This document shows, piece after piece, positions 1-9,415 of a DNA stretch of 64,000 bases; the first letter of the stretch is position 1; each line of letters begins with the position of its first letter. This stretch comes from Epilithonimonas sp042695135 (GTDB lineage Bacteria > Bacteroidota > Bacteroidia > Flavobacteriales > Weeksellaceae). A program made the position numbers and the translations under genes. The notes beneath the pieces were generated by a model that saw only the letters and a list, made by a program, of their open reading frames with translations, did not search any database and was not told the origin of the DNA. The stretch spans positions 310,001-374,000 of the forward strand of contig NZ_CP170547.1 of NCBI RefSeq assembly GCF_042695135.1. Direction: 5' to 3'.

Positions 1-494
1 CTAAAGAAATTGATTTCAAAAAAGATGAATATTTCTCAGAGGCCGGGAAAATTGCGAGTCAGGTTGGATTTGTGGTTGATGGAATCCTGCGTGTCTGTTA
101 TTACAATAATGAAGGCGAAGAGATTACAAAGTATTTCATTGACGAGAATAATCTGGTTGTAGATTTGGAAAGCTTTGATAATCAAATCTGTTCCAGCAGC
201 TATGTTCAGGCAGTTACGGATTGTAAAATGGTAGTTTTTTCCAGAAAAGACTGGCTGGAACTTTTACAGACCATCGTCGGCTGGGATGCAATCGTCAATA
301 AGATCATATCACGAGCATTGATGCAGAAAGTGGAAAGAAGAAGTCCGCTGGTTACCGAGGACGCAACAACACGCTATCTGAGATTTTTGGAAATCTATCC
401 GAATGCTGTCAATCGGATTCCGCTTTCTTACGTAGCATCTTATCTTGGTGTGACACAATCTTCACTTAGCCGAATCAGGAAAAATATTAATTAA
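1..494 (+). CDS. Crp/Fnr family transcriptional regulator (5' end cut by window)
   Basis: The reading frame is open from base 3, so the start codon lies before the window. About 163 residues are visible. They cover the end of a cyclic-nucleotide-binding-like beta barrel (GFVVDGILRV, then the EEITKYF strand), the long dimerisation helix, and a C-terminal winged helix whose recognition helix reads YLGVTQSSLSRIRK. This is the usual arrangement of Bacteroidota Crp/Fnr-like activators, which often lack the cAMP-contacting residues of true CRP. The effector cannot be told from what is visible. The SDR gene starting 78 bp downstream on the same strand is a plausible target, because such regulators often sit beside an oxidoreductase they control; that link is inference. 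Confidence 0.85.
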   Translation, partial: KEIDFKKDEYFSEAGKIASQVGFVVDGILRVCYYNNEGEEITKYFIDENNLVVDLESFDNQICSSSYVQAVTDCKMVVFSRKDWLELLQTIVGWDAIVNKIISRALMQKVERRSPLVTEDATTRYLRFLEIYPNAVNRIPLSYVASYLGVTQSSLSRIRKNIN

Positions 495-572
495 AATCGC
501 TTTTTGTCATTTGGCAAATGGTATTGTTTTTAATTGGCTCAATTTTACATCATCAATTTAAAACAAGAAAAA

Positions 573-1358
573 ATGAATTCGCAGAATCACGAACACGAAA
601 AAAGCAATGTACAAAAAGTGAGTACAACAGTATTAATAACAGGCGCCAACAGAAGCATTGGTCTCGAAACGGCAAAACAACTTTCACAAAGAGGATTATT
701 CGTTTATTTGGGAAGCCGTAATCTGGCGAAAGGTGAAGCAGTTGTAAAAGAATTAGCAGACCAGGGATTCAATAATATAAAAGCAATAGAAATAGATGTT
801 ACCAATCCGGAATCAATTTTAGCAGCAAAAAACATCGTTGAATATGAGCAAGGAAAACTTGATATTCTGATCAATAATGCAGGAATTCTTGGACCACAGC
901 CTCAAACGGCAATAGAAACGCCTGTTGTTGATATCAAAGAGGTGTTTGAAACTAATTTCTTCGGTGTTATCAATGTGACGCAGGCATTTTTAGACTTGCT
1001 TAAAAAATCTGACAAACCTAGAATCAGTAATATCACTTCCGGACTTGGCTCATTAACGCTTCATAGCGATCCGAACTGGAAATATTATCAGGTAAAAGCC
1101 GCAGCTTACGGACCTTCAAAATCTGCTTTGAATGCTTACACGATTGTTTTGGCTTATGACCTTAAGGATTCGAATTTCAAAGTAAATGCGATCGATCCCG
1201 GTTATACCGCGACGGATTTTAATGCGCACAGCGGTCCTGGCTCTGTGGAAAGTGCAGCAAGCTTCATCATCAAACATACTTTAACCGATGAAAATGGACC
1301 AACAGGACAGTTTTTCAGCAATGATATTGAAGACGAAATCGGAATCAGTCCGTGGTAA
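573..1358 (+). CDS. SDR family NAD(P)-dependent oxidoreductase
   Basis: A 261-residue classical short-chain dehydrogenase with a Rossmann fold. The cofactor loop TGANRSIG lies at residues 23-30, the structural NNAG motif near residue 100, and the catalytic pair is Y179-xxx-K183 (YGPSK). The ATG at 573 is preferred over an in-frame ATG at 534: it is preceded by an A-rich purine stretch, and the 13 extra residues precede a non-conserved tail. The substrate cannot be read from sequence; the family reduces carbonyls or oxidises alcohols in the cytoplasm. It follows the Crp/Fnr gene on the same strand and ends at a strong hairpin terminator. A second, unrelated SDR gene is at 31374. Confidence 0.9.
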   Translation: MNSQNHEHEKSNVQKVSTTVLITGANRSIGLETAKQLSQRGLFVYLGSRNLAKGEAVVKELADQGFNNIKAIEIDVTNPESILAAKNIVEYEQGKLDILINNAGILGPQPQTAIETPVVDIKEVFETNFFGVINVTQAFLDLLKKSDKPRISNITSGLGSLTLHSDPNWKYYQVKAAAYGPSKSALNAYTIVLAYDLKDSNFKVNAIDPGYTATDFNAHSGPGSVESAASFIIKHTLTDENGPTGQFFSNDIEDEIGISPW

Positions 1359-1400
1359 TTTTTTGGTAAAACGTAAAAAATATAGTGTATTAAAAAAATC

Positions 1401-1430
1401 AAAGAGAAACTTTCGGGTTTCTCTTTTTTT
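1401..1430 (+). terminator. Rho-independent terminator after the SDR gene
   Basis: A perfect 10-bp inverted repeat (AAAGAGAAAC with GTTTCTCTTT) around a short loop, running into a T tract. It closes the Crp/SDR transcription unit. The run of A on its left side would also let it serve the leftward cytochrome gene that ends at 1442. Confidence 0.85.
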
Positions 1431-1441
1431 ATATCTGATTA

Positions 1442-1762
1442 TTATTTCTTAGCATTCGTATTCACATAAGCCAAAACCCAATTGGTTTCGTCCGTATTTA
1501 GCTTTGCTTTAGGTGCCATTCTTTTCATAATGGGCTGCCAATCAGCAACGGTAAATTCGGAAGGTGAAGGTAAACCGTGACATCTTCCACATTTCAAATT
1601 GAATAAATCTTCTCCTTTTTTAAGCATTTCTTCTTTAGTAAGATTTGCTGTAGGTGTAGAAGGCGTTGCAGGAACGGTTGGTGTCGTCGTCGTAGTTGTC
1701 TGTGTTTTACAAGAATACACGATAACCCCTAAAAGGCACAAGCTGTATATGTATTTTTTCAT
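1442..1762 (-). CDS. Small c-type cytochrome lipoprotein
   Basis: A 106-residue exported protein. A short hydrophobic signal peptide ends in a lipobox with the lipidated cysteine at residue 18 (VYSC). A low-complexity Thr/Pro linker (about residues 20-40) follows, then a single haem-binding motif CGRCH at residues 58-62. Methionines at 79 and 82 are candidate distal haem ligands. It is therefore probably a membrane-anchored monohaem electron carrier facing the periplasm. The Thr/Pro linker would act as a flexible tether. It sits alone, convergent with the SDR gene and divergent from meaB. The redox partner is unknown; no oxidase genes are nearby. Confidence 0.85.
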   Translation of the reverse strand: MKKYIYSLCLLGVIVYSCKTQTTTTTTPTVPATPSTPTANLTKEEMLKKGEDLFNLKCGRCHGLPSPSEFTVADWQPIMKRMAPKAKLNTDETNWVLAYVNTNAKK

Positions 1763-1853
1763 TATTTTTGAATTTGATTTTCATCAAAATTAATTAATTT
1801 GAACACAGATTAGAACTATATCATCTAATTTGTAACAATTCCAAATATCCAAA

Positions 1854-2840
1854 ATGGCAAAGCAATTCGGTATCGACGATTACATCACAGGGATCAAAGC
1901 GTCTGATAAACGGATTCTTGGAAAAGCCATTACCCTTATCGAAAGCAAAAAACCTGAACATAGAGATCTTGCCGATCAACTTCTGAAACGCATAATTCCT
2001 TTGACCGGAAAATCAATCAGAATCGGAATTACAGGTGTTCCCGGCGCCGGAAAATCTACTTTCATTGAAACATTTGGAAAACTAGCGATTGAAAAAGGGA
2101 AAAAAGTGGCAGTTCTCGCTGTCGATCCAAGTTCATCTATTAATAAAGGAAGTATTCTTGGTGACAAAACAAGAATGGAAGAACTAGCGAAAGATCCAAA
2201 TGCTTTTATCCGTCCAAGTCCGAGTTCCGGTTTTCTTGGTGGCATTGCGAATACGACTTACGAAAGTTTATTAATTTGTGAAGCTGCAGGTTACGATTAT
2301 ATTCTGATTGAAACCGTTGGCGTTGGTCAAAGTGAAACCTTGGTAAATGATATTGCCGATGTCTTTCTTTTCCTTAAAATAATTGGTGGTGGAGACGAAT
2401 TACAGGGAATAAAACGCGGGATTATGGAAATGGCAGATTTGATTTTCATTAATAAAGTCAATTCCGAAAATCTTGCAAAAGCCAAAATTACGAAAACCGA
2501 ATTATCCAGAGCATTACAATTTATCACAGCAAAAGAAAAAGACTGGAAAGTCCCAATAATTCTTGGTTCAGCTTTAGAAAATGAAGGTCTTTATGAAACA
2601 TTCGAAAAAATAGAAGACTTCATCTTACTTAAAAATAAAAATGGAACTTTTCTCGAAAACCGAAAAATTCAGGCTGAAAAACGATTCGAATTCTGGGTAA
2701 AAGAATACATTCTGGAAAAAGCTAAGAGAGATCATTCATTAGAAAATTCTTATCTGGAACATAAGAAAAACTCTTCGGAACTGACTTCAAATTCCAGTTC
2801 GGAAGCCAGAGAATTTGTCAAAAAATTATTTGATAATTAA
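1854..2840 (+). CDS. meaB: Methylmalonyl-CoA mutase-associated GTPase MeaB
   Basis: A 328-residue G3E-class P-loop GTPase that protects and reloads adenosylcobalamin-dependent methylmalonyl-CoA mutase. It shows the Walker A motif GVPGAGKS (residues 61-68), the AVDPSSS motif, the switch region GDKTRM, the ETVGVGQSE segment typical of MeaB/ArgK, and the base-recognition motif NKVN. Length and motif order match the family. The older name ArgK (arginine kinase) is misleading. The mutase subunits are not in this window. The gene converges on the DUF4251 lipoprotein gene with a 4-bp overlap of the two 3' ends. Confidence 0.93.
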   Translation: MAKQFGIDDYITGIKASDKRILGKAITLIESKKPEHRDLADQLLKRIIPLTGKSIRIGITGVPGAGKSTFIETFGKLAIEKGKKVAVLAVDPSSSINKGSILGDKTRMEELAKDPNAFIRPSPSSGFLGGIANTTYESLLICEAAGYDYILIETVGVGQSETLVNDIADVFLFLKIIGGGDELQGIKRGIMEMADLIFINKVNSENLAKAKITKTELSRALQFITAKEKDWKVPIILGSALENEGLYETFEKIEDFILLKNKNGTFLENRKIQAEKRFEFWVKEYILEKAKRDHSLENSYLEHKKNSSELTSNSSSEAREFVKKLFDN

Positions 2841-3361
2841 TTGCTGCCAGCTGAGATATTACCATCGTAACTGATTGGTTGTCTGTCATTAGAGTTAACC
2901 GACAGAAACGCACTTCCATTTTTGAAAATCTCAAGATTGAAAGTCATACTAACTTTTTGATCTTTCGGCGTAATCACTAATAATGTATTTCCTTTTCTCG
3001 TCGTCGATTGTTTTATGTAAAAATCTTTTGACTCGAACCTGAATCCGCCATTATTCGGATCGCCGGGCGTACTGTTAAAGGCACGACCAAAATAAGGAAG
3101 TGAAACACTAAACAGATCCTTCTTCAAATTGAAGCCATAACCGGGATCAAGGTTCAAAATTCTGCTGGCACCACCGTTTGGCAAAGAATTCATGACGCCA
3201 ATCACGTCGCCGCCGGTTGGAAAAGCTTTGGTTGCATTGAAATTAAATTCTTTTTTTTCAATAACAGAGGTTAAAGTTGTTGGGTCCAGATAAGTTTGAC
3301 TTCCGCAGCTAATAGCCATTATGGCTAAACTAAACATTAATATTAAGGATTTCATTTTCAT
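2837..3361 (-). CDS. DUF4251-type lipoprotein
   Basis: A 174-residue protein with a lipoprotein signal peptide; the lipobox cysteine is at residue 19 (AISC). The mature part is beta-rich and resembles DUF4251 proteins of Bacteroidota: an N-terminal region mentioning F-x-A-x-K-A-F-P, a central GYGFNL/SVSLPYFGRAF block, and a C-terminal YDG segment. Function is unknown for the family, and it is presumed to lie in the outer membrane or periplasm. The last 4 bases overlap the end of meaB on the opposite strand, leaving no room for a separate terminator. The family assignment is by motif recall and is good but not certain. Confidence 0.75.
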   Translation of the reverse strand: MKMKSLILMFSLAIMAISCGSQTYLDPTTLTSVIEKKEFNFNATKAFPTGGDVIGVMNSLPNGGASRILNLDPGYGFNLKKDLFSVSLPYFGRAFNSTPGDPNNGGFRFESKDFYIKQSTTRKGNTLLVITPKDQKVSMTFNLEIFKNGSAFLSVNSNDRQPISYDGNISAGSN

Positions 3362-3423
3362 TGTTTTAGAAAATTGTTAATGCAAGAACGATGCTACTTT
3401 TAGATGCAATAAAAACGCAAAAG

Positions 3424-4530
3424 TTAATGGCTGTGTTCCAATTCTTTTCTGGAATCGCTGAAAAGCTTAAGGATTTTGTCTTCTTCATTTTCCCAGCAAA
3501 GTTCGTCAGAAGCCACGTTTAGGTTATGAAGATAAAAGGCTTTCCCGTTATTTAAAACAAAATTAATTTTTTCGGCAAGGTGCTCAGGTGAGTGATTTTC
3601 TATAATCTCGCCGACTTCGAAAGTTGTCACAATATTTGCCATTTCCGGGAAATTGGAAACCACAACAGGAACGCGCGATTGGATATAATCTGAGATTTTG
3701 TTGGGTAAAGAATAATAATAACTGAGACCTTTATTTTCTTCAATACTTAATCCTACGTCAGCTTTTGGCGTGATTTCCCGAAGTTGTTCCGGCGAAAGTT
3801 TGCCAAGGAATTTTATTTTTTGTTCAACTCCGGCTTGCTTGGCAATATTCCAAAATTCTGATTCCAAAGGGCCACTTCCGGCAATCCACAGTTCGGCATT
3901 ATCAATAAAATTCATCGCCAGAATGGCTTTGTCTATTCCGCGGGAATAATTGAGCCAGCCTTGATAAAGAATCACTTTTTTAGAATTTTCTTTGGTTCCG
4001 GTAAACTCTATTTTTCTGGGAAGATTGGTGATAACCAATGGTTTATTGATCTTATATTCTTTCACAAACCAGTTTGCATAGGAATTGCTCGCCGTTATCA
4101 TCCGTTTGACTTTTGGGACAAATGTCTTTTCGATTTTTTTCCACACGTGTTTTACCCAGCGTCCCTGGATCGTTGGCATTTCTGTAAAGATCTCGTGGCT
4201 GTCAAAGATAATCGGGATGTTGAGTTTTTTAGAAATCAGATAATTTGGCATAAGAGTTTCCAGATCATTCGCTAATAAAATGGTCTTATTGTCAGCATAT
4301 TTTATAAGCTCTTTGTATAATTTTCTCTGGAATTCTATATAAGCAAACCGCAGTATTTTTGATTTCAGCTCGATCCTGAAAAATGGATACGGGCGTTGCA
4401 ATTCTGGTGTTCCCAGCCAATTGCACCCAATAAGAACAGGTTCATAACCGTTATCATAAAGTGTCTTACATACCTTCTCCACACGCTGGTCGGTATATAA
4501 ATTATTGAAAACACTTACGATAACCTTCAT
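3424..4530 (-). CDS. Glycosyltransferase, GT-B fold (GT4-like)
   Basis: A 368-residue cytoplasmic glycosyltransferase with two Rossmann-like halves. The N-terminal half starts MKVIVSVFNNLYTDQRVEKV, typical of GT4-like enzymes. The C-terminal half carries the nucleotide-sugar site, with an IEENKGLSYYYSLPNKISDY segment in the position of the E-x7-E signature and the following VPVVVSNFPEM loop. It probably transfers a sugar during surface glycan or capsule synthesis; donor and acceptor are not readable. It lies 1 bp behind the small YgjV-like membrane protein gene, so the two are co-transcribed and perhaps translationally coupled. Confidence 0.85.
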   Translation of the reverse strand: MKVIVSVFNNLYTDQRVEKVCKTLYDNGYEPVLIGCNWLGTPELQRPYPFFRIELKSKILRFAYIEFQRKLYKELIKYADNKTILLANDLETLMPNYLISKKLNIPIIFDSHEIFTEMPTIQGRWVKHVWKKIEKTFVPKVKRMITASNSYANWFVKEYKINKPLVITNLPRKIEFTGTKENSKKVILYQGWLNYSRGIDKAILAMNFIDNAELWIAGSGPLESEFWNIAKQAGVEQKIKFLGKLSPEQLREITPKADVGLSIEENKGLSYYYSLPNKISDYIQSRVPVVVSNFPEMANIVTTFEVGEIIENHSPEHLAEKINFVLNNGKAFYLHNLNVASDELCWENEEDKILKLFSDSRKELEHSH

Positions 4531-4531
4531 G

Positions 4532-4747
4532 CTAATCTTTTTTTATGATATGATAAACCTGAATAAAAGCAAGAATAGCGTTTGGAATGATGATTGGCCA
4601 AAGCATTCCGCTGTAAACACCATAGATCACAAAACAAATACATCCTAACAAATTTACTGTTCGAAGTGTGGTTATATTTTTCAATAAAAAGCTCACTACT
4701 ACAAAAGCCGAAGCTAAATAACCAACATATTCTGACCAATTCTCCAT
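4532..4747 (-). CDS. Small YgjV-like (SWEET-related) membrane protein
   Basis: A 71-residue protein of about three transmembrane helices: YVGYLASAFVVVSFLL, VNLLGCICFVIYGV and WPIIIPNAILAFIQVYHI. The pattern with a conserved N-x-x-G and a P-N near the end is that of YgjV/PQ-loop half-transporters, which function as dimers or higher oligomers. The start at 4747 (MENWSEY) is preferred over an upstream in-frame ATG at 4780, since the first helix follows it directly and the longer form adds only a non-conserved leader. Its stop is 1 bp before the glycosyltransferase start, giving a two-gene operon. No substrate can be assigned. Confidence 0.75.
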   Translation of the reverse strand: MENWSEYVGYLASAFVVVSFLLKNITTLRTVNLLGCICFVIYGVYSGMLWPIIIPNAILAFIQVYHIIKKD

Positions 4748-4913
4748 TAATAATTTTTTAAGGATTACAAACCTAAACAATTTTTAAAAAAATCAGGTCA
4801 TAAAGTCCATTTTTTTCTGATGGCAATCTATTTGCAAACAAATATTTAAATTTTACAATAAATAATTGTAGGATTTATCATAAAAAACATAACTTAGTGT
4901 ATAATTTTTAATT

Positions 4914-7436
4914 ATGGATTATAAATTTTCAGACGGTTTGAACCGCGTGTTCAAACAAAGCAAAAATGAAGCAAGGCGTTTGCAGAGTGAATTTCTGAAT
5001 ACTGAACATTTCCTTTTAGGAATCATCAAAACTGAAAATTCTGCAAAAGAGATCCTCGAAAGTCTTAGCGCGGATCTTACCCAGATAAAGAGAAAAATAG
5101 AAACCCTGAGTGCCGTAAACTCTAATCCGTTTACTGCAAATATGGGGAGTATTTCTTTTACAAAAATGGCAGATCAGGCCGTAAAAAGGTCAGAGCTGGA
5201 ATGCCGCCAATATCAATCTTCTGACATCAACACCGTGCATCTTTTGTTAGGAATCTTGTACAAACAGGAAGATCCTACGGCTAATATTCTTCAGGCTTAT
5301 GATATTGATTATGATGCCGTTCAAAAAGAATACAGAACGATGTTGAAAAATACAGATCAATTGCCGCAGAACAGTGCCTATGATGATGACGAGGAAAAAG
5401 AAGAACCGTACAGCCAAATGAAAAAGCCGTCCGGTAATCTTGGTGCTCAGAAAAGCAAAACGCCGACTTTAGATAACTTCGGTCGTGATTTGACTTCTCT
5501 TGCAAGAGATGGAAAACTGGATCCTGTCATCGGGCGTGAAAAAGAGATTGAAAGAGTTTCTCAGATCTTATCCCGAAGAAAGAAAAACAATCCGCTTTTG
5601 ATTGGTGAGCCAGGAGTTGGTAAATCTGCAATTGCAGAAGGATTGGCATTGAGAATTCAGCAGAAAAAAGTTTCCAGAGTTCTTTATGGCAAGCGCGTAA
5701 TTACTTTAGACTTAGCAAGTTTGGTTGCCGGAACAAAATATCGTGGACAGTTCGAAGAAAGAATGAAAGCGATAATGACAGAACTTGAGAAAAACAGAGA
5801 TGTCATCCTTTTCATCGATGAGTTGCATACGATTGTTGGCGCCGGAAGTTCCACAGGAAGTCTGGATGCATCAAATATGTTCAAACCAGCTTTGGCAAGA
5901 GGTGAGATCCAATGTATTGGTGCTACAACCCTTGACGAGTACAGACAGTATATCGAGAAGGACGGCGCTCTTGAACGTCGTTTCCAAAAGGTTATGGTAG
6001 AGCCGACTACGGTTGACGAAACTATTCAGATTCTTCATCAGATCAAAGATAAATACGAAGATCACCACAATGTTCATTACACAGATGAGGCGATCAATGC
6101 TTGTGTTAATCTGACAGCAAGATATATCACAGACAGATTCCTTCCGGACAAAGCGATTGATGCAATGGACGAAGCCGGATCAAGAGTTTATATCAAAAAC
6201 ATGAAAGTTCCTTCCGAGATCATCGAGCATGAAACACGCATCGAAGAAGTGAAGGAATTGAAACAGCAGGCAGTAAAAGCTCAGGATTATCTTGAAGCCA
6301 GAAAACTGAAAGATGAGGAAGAAAGACTTCAGATTGAACTTAATCTTGCTCAGGAACAATGGGACAAAGACGTCAAAGAGAAAAAAGAAGAAGTAACCGA
6401 AGAAAGCGTTGCGGAAGTTGTCTCTATGATGAGTGGTGTTCCGGTAACTAAAGTTGGTAAAAATGAGCTTGATAAACTGGCTCAGATGGATCACAAACTG
6501 AATGGTAAAGTAATCGGACAGGAAGATGCTGTTAAAAAAGTGGTGAAAGCCATTCAAAGAAACAGAGCTGGTCTTAAAGATCCGAACAGGCCAATTGGAA
6601 CATTCATTTTCCTTGGAACAACTGGTGTTGGTAAAACCGAGCTTGCTAAAGTAATGGCACGCGAATTATTCGATTCCGATGAAGCTTTGATCAGAATTGA
6701 TATGAGTGAGTATATGGAAAAATTCGCGGTATCCAGATTGGTTGGTGCGCCTCCGGGATATGTTGGATACGAAGAAGGCGGACAATTGACAGAAGCTGTC
6801 AGAAGAAAACCTTATGCAGTCGTTCTTCTTGATGAGATTGAAAAAGCACATCCGGATGTTTTCAATATTCTGTTGCAGATTTTGGATGAAGGTTTCGTTA
6901 CGGATTCTCTTGGAAGAAAAATTGACTTCAGAAATACAATCATCATTCTGACTTCAAATATTGGAACCAGAGACCTGAAAGATTTCGGTGATGGTGTAGG
7001 ATTCGGAACCAATGCGAAGAAAACGAATACCGATGCAAGAGCAAGATCTACGATAGAAAACGCCTTGAAGAAAGCATTTGCTCCGGAATTCCTTAACAGA
7101 ATTGATGACATTATTATCTTTAATTCTCTTCAAAAAGAAGATATCAAAAAAATCATTGATCTGGAACTATCCAAATTGTATGGTCGATTAGAAAAATTAG
7201 GATACAAAATTGAATTGACGGAAGAAGCAAAAGATTTCATTTCTGAAAAAGGATGGGATAAAGATTTTGGAGCGAGACCTCTGAAACGTGCGATTCAGAA
7301 GTACATCGAAGACCTTCTTGCAGAGATGCTTGTCAATAAGCAATTCAGCGAAGGAGAAACCGTTGTCCTAAATGTGAATGAAGCCAAAGATGGATTGGAA
7401 GGAGAAACGCAGACTGAGAAAGAAAGCGTAAAATAA
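4914..7436 (+). CDS. clpC: ATP-dependent Clp protease ATP-binding subunit ClpC
   Basis: An 840-residue Hsp100 unfoldase. Order: Clp N-terminal repeats (about 1-145), an acidic linker (about 150-185), AAA+ module 1 with Walker A GEPGVGKS at 231-238 and Walker B FIDELH, a UVR-type coiled middle domain (about 440-485), AAA+ module 2 with Walker A GTTGVGKT at 568-575 and Walker B LLDEIE, and the C-terminal small domain. A VGF loop (DGVGFGT) is present, which in ClpC/ClpA docks onto ClpP, so this is a protease partner and not a ClpB disaggregase. ClpP is not in the window. The gene is monocistronic, with its own terminator. Confidence 0.95.
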   Translation: MDYKFSDGLNRVFKQSKNEARRLQSEFLNTEHFLLGIIKTENSAKEILESLSADLTQIKRKIETLSAVNSNPFTANMGSISFTKMADQAVKRSELECRQYQSSDINTVHLLLGILYKQEDPTANILQAYDIDYDAVQKEYRTMLKNTDQLPQNSAYDDDEEKEEPYSQMKKPSGNLGAQKSKTPTLDNFGRDLTSLARDGKLDPVIGREKEIERVSQILSRRKKNNPLLIGEPGVGKSAIAEGLALRIQQKKVSRVLYGKRVITLDLASLVAGTKYRGQFEERMKAIMTELEKNRDVILFIDELHTIVGAGSSTGSLDASNMFKPALARGEIQCIGATTLDEYRQYIEKDGALERRFQKVMVEPTTVDETIQILHQIKDKYEDHHNVHYTDEAINACVNLTARYITDRFLPDKAIDAMDEAGSRVYIKNMKVPSEIIEHETRIEEVKELKQQAVKAQDYLEARKLKDEEERLQIELNLAQEQWDKDVKEKKEEVTEESVAEVVSMMSGVPVTKVGKNELDKLAQMDHKLNGKVIGQEDAVKKVVKAIQRNRAGLKDPNRPIGTFIFLGTTGVGKTELAKVMARELFDSDEALIRIDMSEYMEKFAVSRLVGAPPGYVGYEEGGQLTEAVRRKPYAVVLLDEIEKAHPDVFNILLQILDEGFVTDSLGRKIDFRNTIIILTSNIGTRDLKDFGDGVGFGTNAKKTNTDARARSTIENALKKAFAPEFLNRIDDIIIFNSLQKEDIKKIIDLELSKLYGRLEKLGYKIELTEEAKDFISEKGWDKDFGARPLKRAIQKYIEDLLAEMLVNKQFSEGETVVLNVNEAKDGLEGETQTEKESVK

Positions 7437-7456
7437 ATTACATTAAAAAACGATAT

Positions 7457-7484
7457 GACCACCTTTTTTTAAGGTGGTCTTTTT
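7457..7484 (+). terminator. Terminator after clpC
   Basis: A 9-bp perfect stem (GACCACCTT with AAGGTGGTC) enclosing five T residues and followed by a T run, 20 bp after the clpC stop codon. Confidence 0.9.
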
Positions 7485-7567
7485 ATATAACTATGGAAGA
7501 AACCTTTCTAATTTTCTGACACTTTACATTTTATCTCATAACGATGAATAATAAGAAACTTTATCTT

Positions 7568-8092
7568 TTATAACCCCACTACAAATCCCACACTTGGGAT
7601 AAATCCTGTACTGAAAATACTCGTTTTGTCTTTCCAAAGCACATTATACATCAAGCCAAACTGTGCAAATGCATTATTTCCCAATGGCTGCATGTAACCT
7701 CCTCCAAGATAAAGTGCGGTCTCATCTCTGTCAAATTTATACCCTGTATATTTTTCCTCAGAATTAATGAAATATTGCTGGAGATTACCACTAATAAAGA
7801 ATGATCTTCCAAAATAATAATTCACAAAAGGACCAACACCAACCATCGTCGATTTATAATAATCCGAAGTCTGCCAGGAAACATTTCCCATTAATCCGCC
7901 TTCCAATTGTTCTGTTATTTTGTATCCAATTCTCGGGGAAACCTGGAGATTGACATAGCTATTGCTTCCAAAACCAACGCCTAGACCGCCTCCAAAAGTC
8001 CAGCGGTTGAATTGAGTTCTGGACGTCATTTTAATTTGAGAGAAACTATTTATACTAAATATTATTAAACTTAATGTGAAAATTTTCTTCAT
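7568..8092 (-). CDS. Outer-membrane beta-barrel-like protein
   Basis: A 174-residue protein with a cleavable signal peptide (MKKIFTLSLIIFSINSFSQ, cut after SFSQ or so). Alternating glycine- and aromatic-rich strands follow (FGGGLGVGFG, GGLMGNVSW, VGVGPFVNYYFG, FAQFGLMYNVLW), and the end is hydrophobic (SVGFVVGL). This is the look of a small OmpA/OmpW-like eight-stranded barrel as found across Flavobacteriia. No enzyme or receptor motif is visible, so the function is unknown. It is a single leftward gene, convergent with clpC and divergent from mnmA. Confidence 0.7.
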   Translation of the reverse strand: MKKIFTLSLIIFSINSFSQIKMTSRTQFNRWTFGGGLGVGFGSNSYVNLQVSPRIGYKITEQLEGGLMGNVSWQTSDYYKSTMVGVGPFVNYYFGRSFFISGNLQQYFINSEEKYTGYKFDRDETALYLGGGYMQPLGNNAFAQFGLMYNVLWKDKTSIFSTGFIPSVGFVVGL

Positions 8093-8128
8093 AAGATTGT
8101 TTTTATCAATGTTTAAAATTATGGTTTT

Positions 8129-8155
8129 TTTGCCAAAGTTTTAATTGTATTTTTG
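8129..8155 (+). promoter_or_regulatory. Candidate mnmA promoter
   Basis: TTTG at 8129-8132 and TATTTTTG at 8148-8155 match the Bacteroidota -33 (TTTG) and -7 (TAnnTTTG) elements. The 15-bp spacer is shorter than the common 17-23. The -7 box ends 49 bp before the mnmA start at 8205. Confidence 0.45.
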
Positions 8156-8204
8156 CAACCTCAAACTAAGAACTCCCGTCAAGAGTTTCGTAAAATTGAA
8201 TCAA

Positions 8205-9392
8205 ATGAAAATAGTAGTTGGCCTCTCCGGAGGCGTAGATTCCAGCGTGACAGCTTATCTTTTGCAACAGCAGGGTCACGAAGTTATTGCACTTTTTATG
8301 CGAAACTGGAACGATGCATCGGTCACATTGGAAGATGAATGCCCTTGGATCGAAGATAGCAATGATGCGCTTCTCGTCGCACAAAAATTAGGAATTCCTT
8401 ATCAGGTCATCGATATGAGCGAGCTCTACAAGGAGAGAATCGTGGATTATATGTTTGATGAATATCAAAAAGGACGAACACCAAATCCCGATGTGCTTTG
8501 CAACCGCGAAGTAAAATTCGATGTGTTTATGAAAACGGCTTTATCGCTTGGTGCTGAGAAAGTTGCGACCGGACATTATGCTCGAGTTGAATCGACAATT
8601 GACGAAAACGGGAAAGAGGTTTTTCATCTCTTGGCAGGAAAAGATAATAACAAAGACCAAAGTTATTTCCTTTGTCAATTGAGTCAGGATCAGCTTTCCA
8701 AAGCGTTGTTCCCAATTGGAGAATTGACGAAACCGGAAGTAAGAGAAATCGCGAAAGAAATCGGTTTGGTAACGGCGGATAAGAAAGATTCGCAGGGACT
8801 TTGCTTCATTGGAAAAGTGAGTTTGCCAACATTCCTTCAGCAACAATTGGTTCCGAAAGAAGGGGAAATTGTGGAAATCCTCAATGACTTTGCTGAGTTT
8901 CATAAAGAAGTGCCAACTTTCTCTTCAAAATTAGAAGAGCTGGAATATCTGTCGGCGAAAATCAATTATAAAAAAGAAGACGGAAAAGTGATTGGAAAAC
9001 ACCAAGGTGCTCAGTTTTTCACAATAGGTCAAAGTAAAGGTTTGGGAATTGGTGGTCACAAAGAGTCTTGTTTCATCATCTGCAGAGAAATGGAAAACAA
9101 CATCATCTTTGTTGGTGAAGGAAAAAATTTCCCCGGACTTTTCCGAAAAGCTTTGAAAATTGAAAATTCGGAACTGCATTGGGTTCGCGAAGATTTGAGG
9201 TTGAAAAATGGAGAATCTATGGAAGTGATGGCAAGAATCCGTTACCGCCAGACTTTGGAGAAAGCAACGATTCATCAATTCGAAAATGGATTCTATATGG
9301 AATTTGAAAATCCGCAATCTGCTATTGCTGAAGGGCAATTTGCGGCTTGGTATATCGATGATGAATTGATTGGAAGCGGCGTGATTGCTTAA
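8205..9392 (+). CDS. mnmA: tRNA 2-thiouridine(34) synthase MnmA
   Basis: A 395-residue PP-loop ATPase that adenylates and then thiolates U34 of tRNAs for Lys, Glu and Gln, taking sulfur from a relay protein. The pyrophosphate loop SGGVDSS is at residues 8-14. The two catalytic cysteines sit in the conserved VLCNREVKF and GLCFIGK contexts. The ATG at 8205 is chosen because the MKIVVGLSGG core begins there; an in-frame ATG at 8145 would add 20 residues and lies inside the promoter. It is about 25-30 residues longer than the E. coli enzyme. The extra length lies after GLCFIGK, in an acidic/lysine-rich segment before the FTIGQ motif. Confidence 0.95.
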   Translation: MKIVVGLSGGVDSSVTAYLLQQQGHEVIALFMRNWNDASVTLEDECPWIEDSNDALLVAQKLGIPYQVIDMSELYKERIVDYMFDEYQKGRTPNPDVLCNREVKFDVFMKTALSLGAEKVATGHYARVESTIDENGKEVFHLLAGKDNNKDQSYFLCQLSQDQLSKALFPIGELTKPEVREIAKEIGLVTADKKDSQGLCFIGKVSLPTFLQQQLVPKEGEIVEILNDFAEFHKEVPTFSSKLEELEYLSAKINYKKEDGKVIGKHQGAQFFTIGQSKGLGIGGHKESCFIICREMENNIIFVGEGKNFPGLFRKALKIENSELHWVREDLRLKNGESMEVMARIRYRQTLEKATIHQFENGFYMEFENPQSAIAEGQFAAWYIDDELIGSGVIA

Positions 9393-9415
9393 AAATAAAC
9401 AGAATTAAATAATTG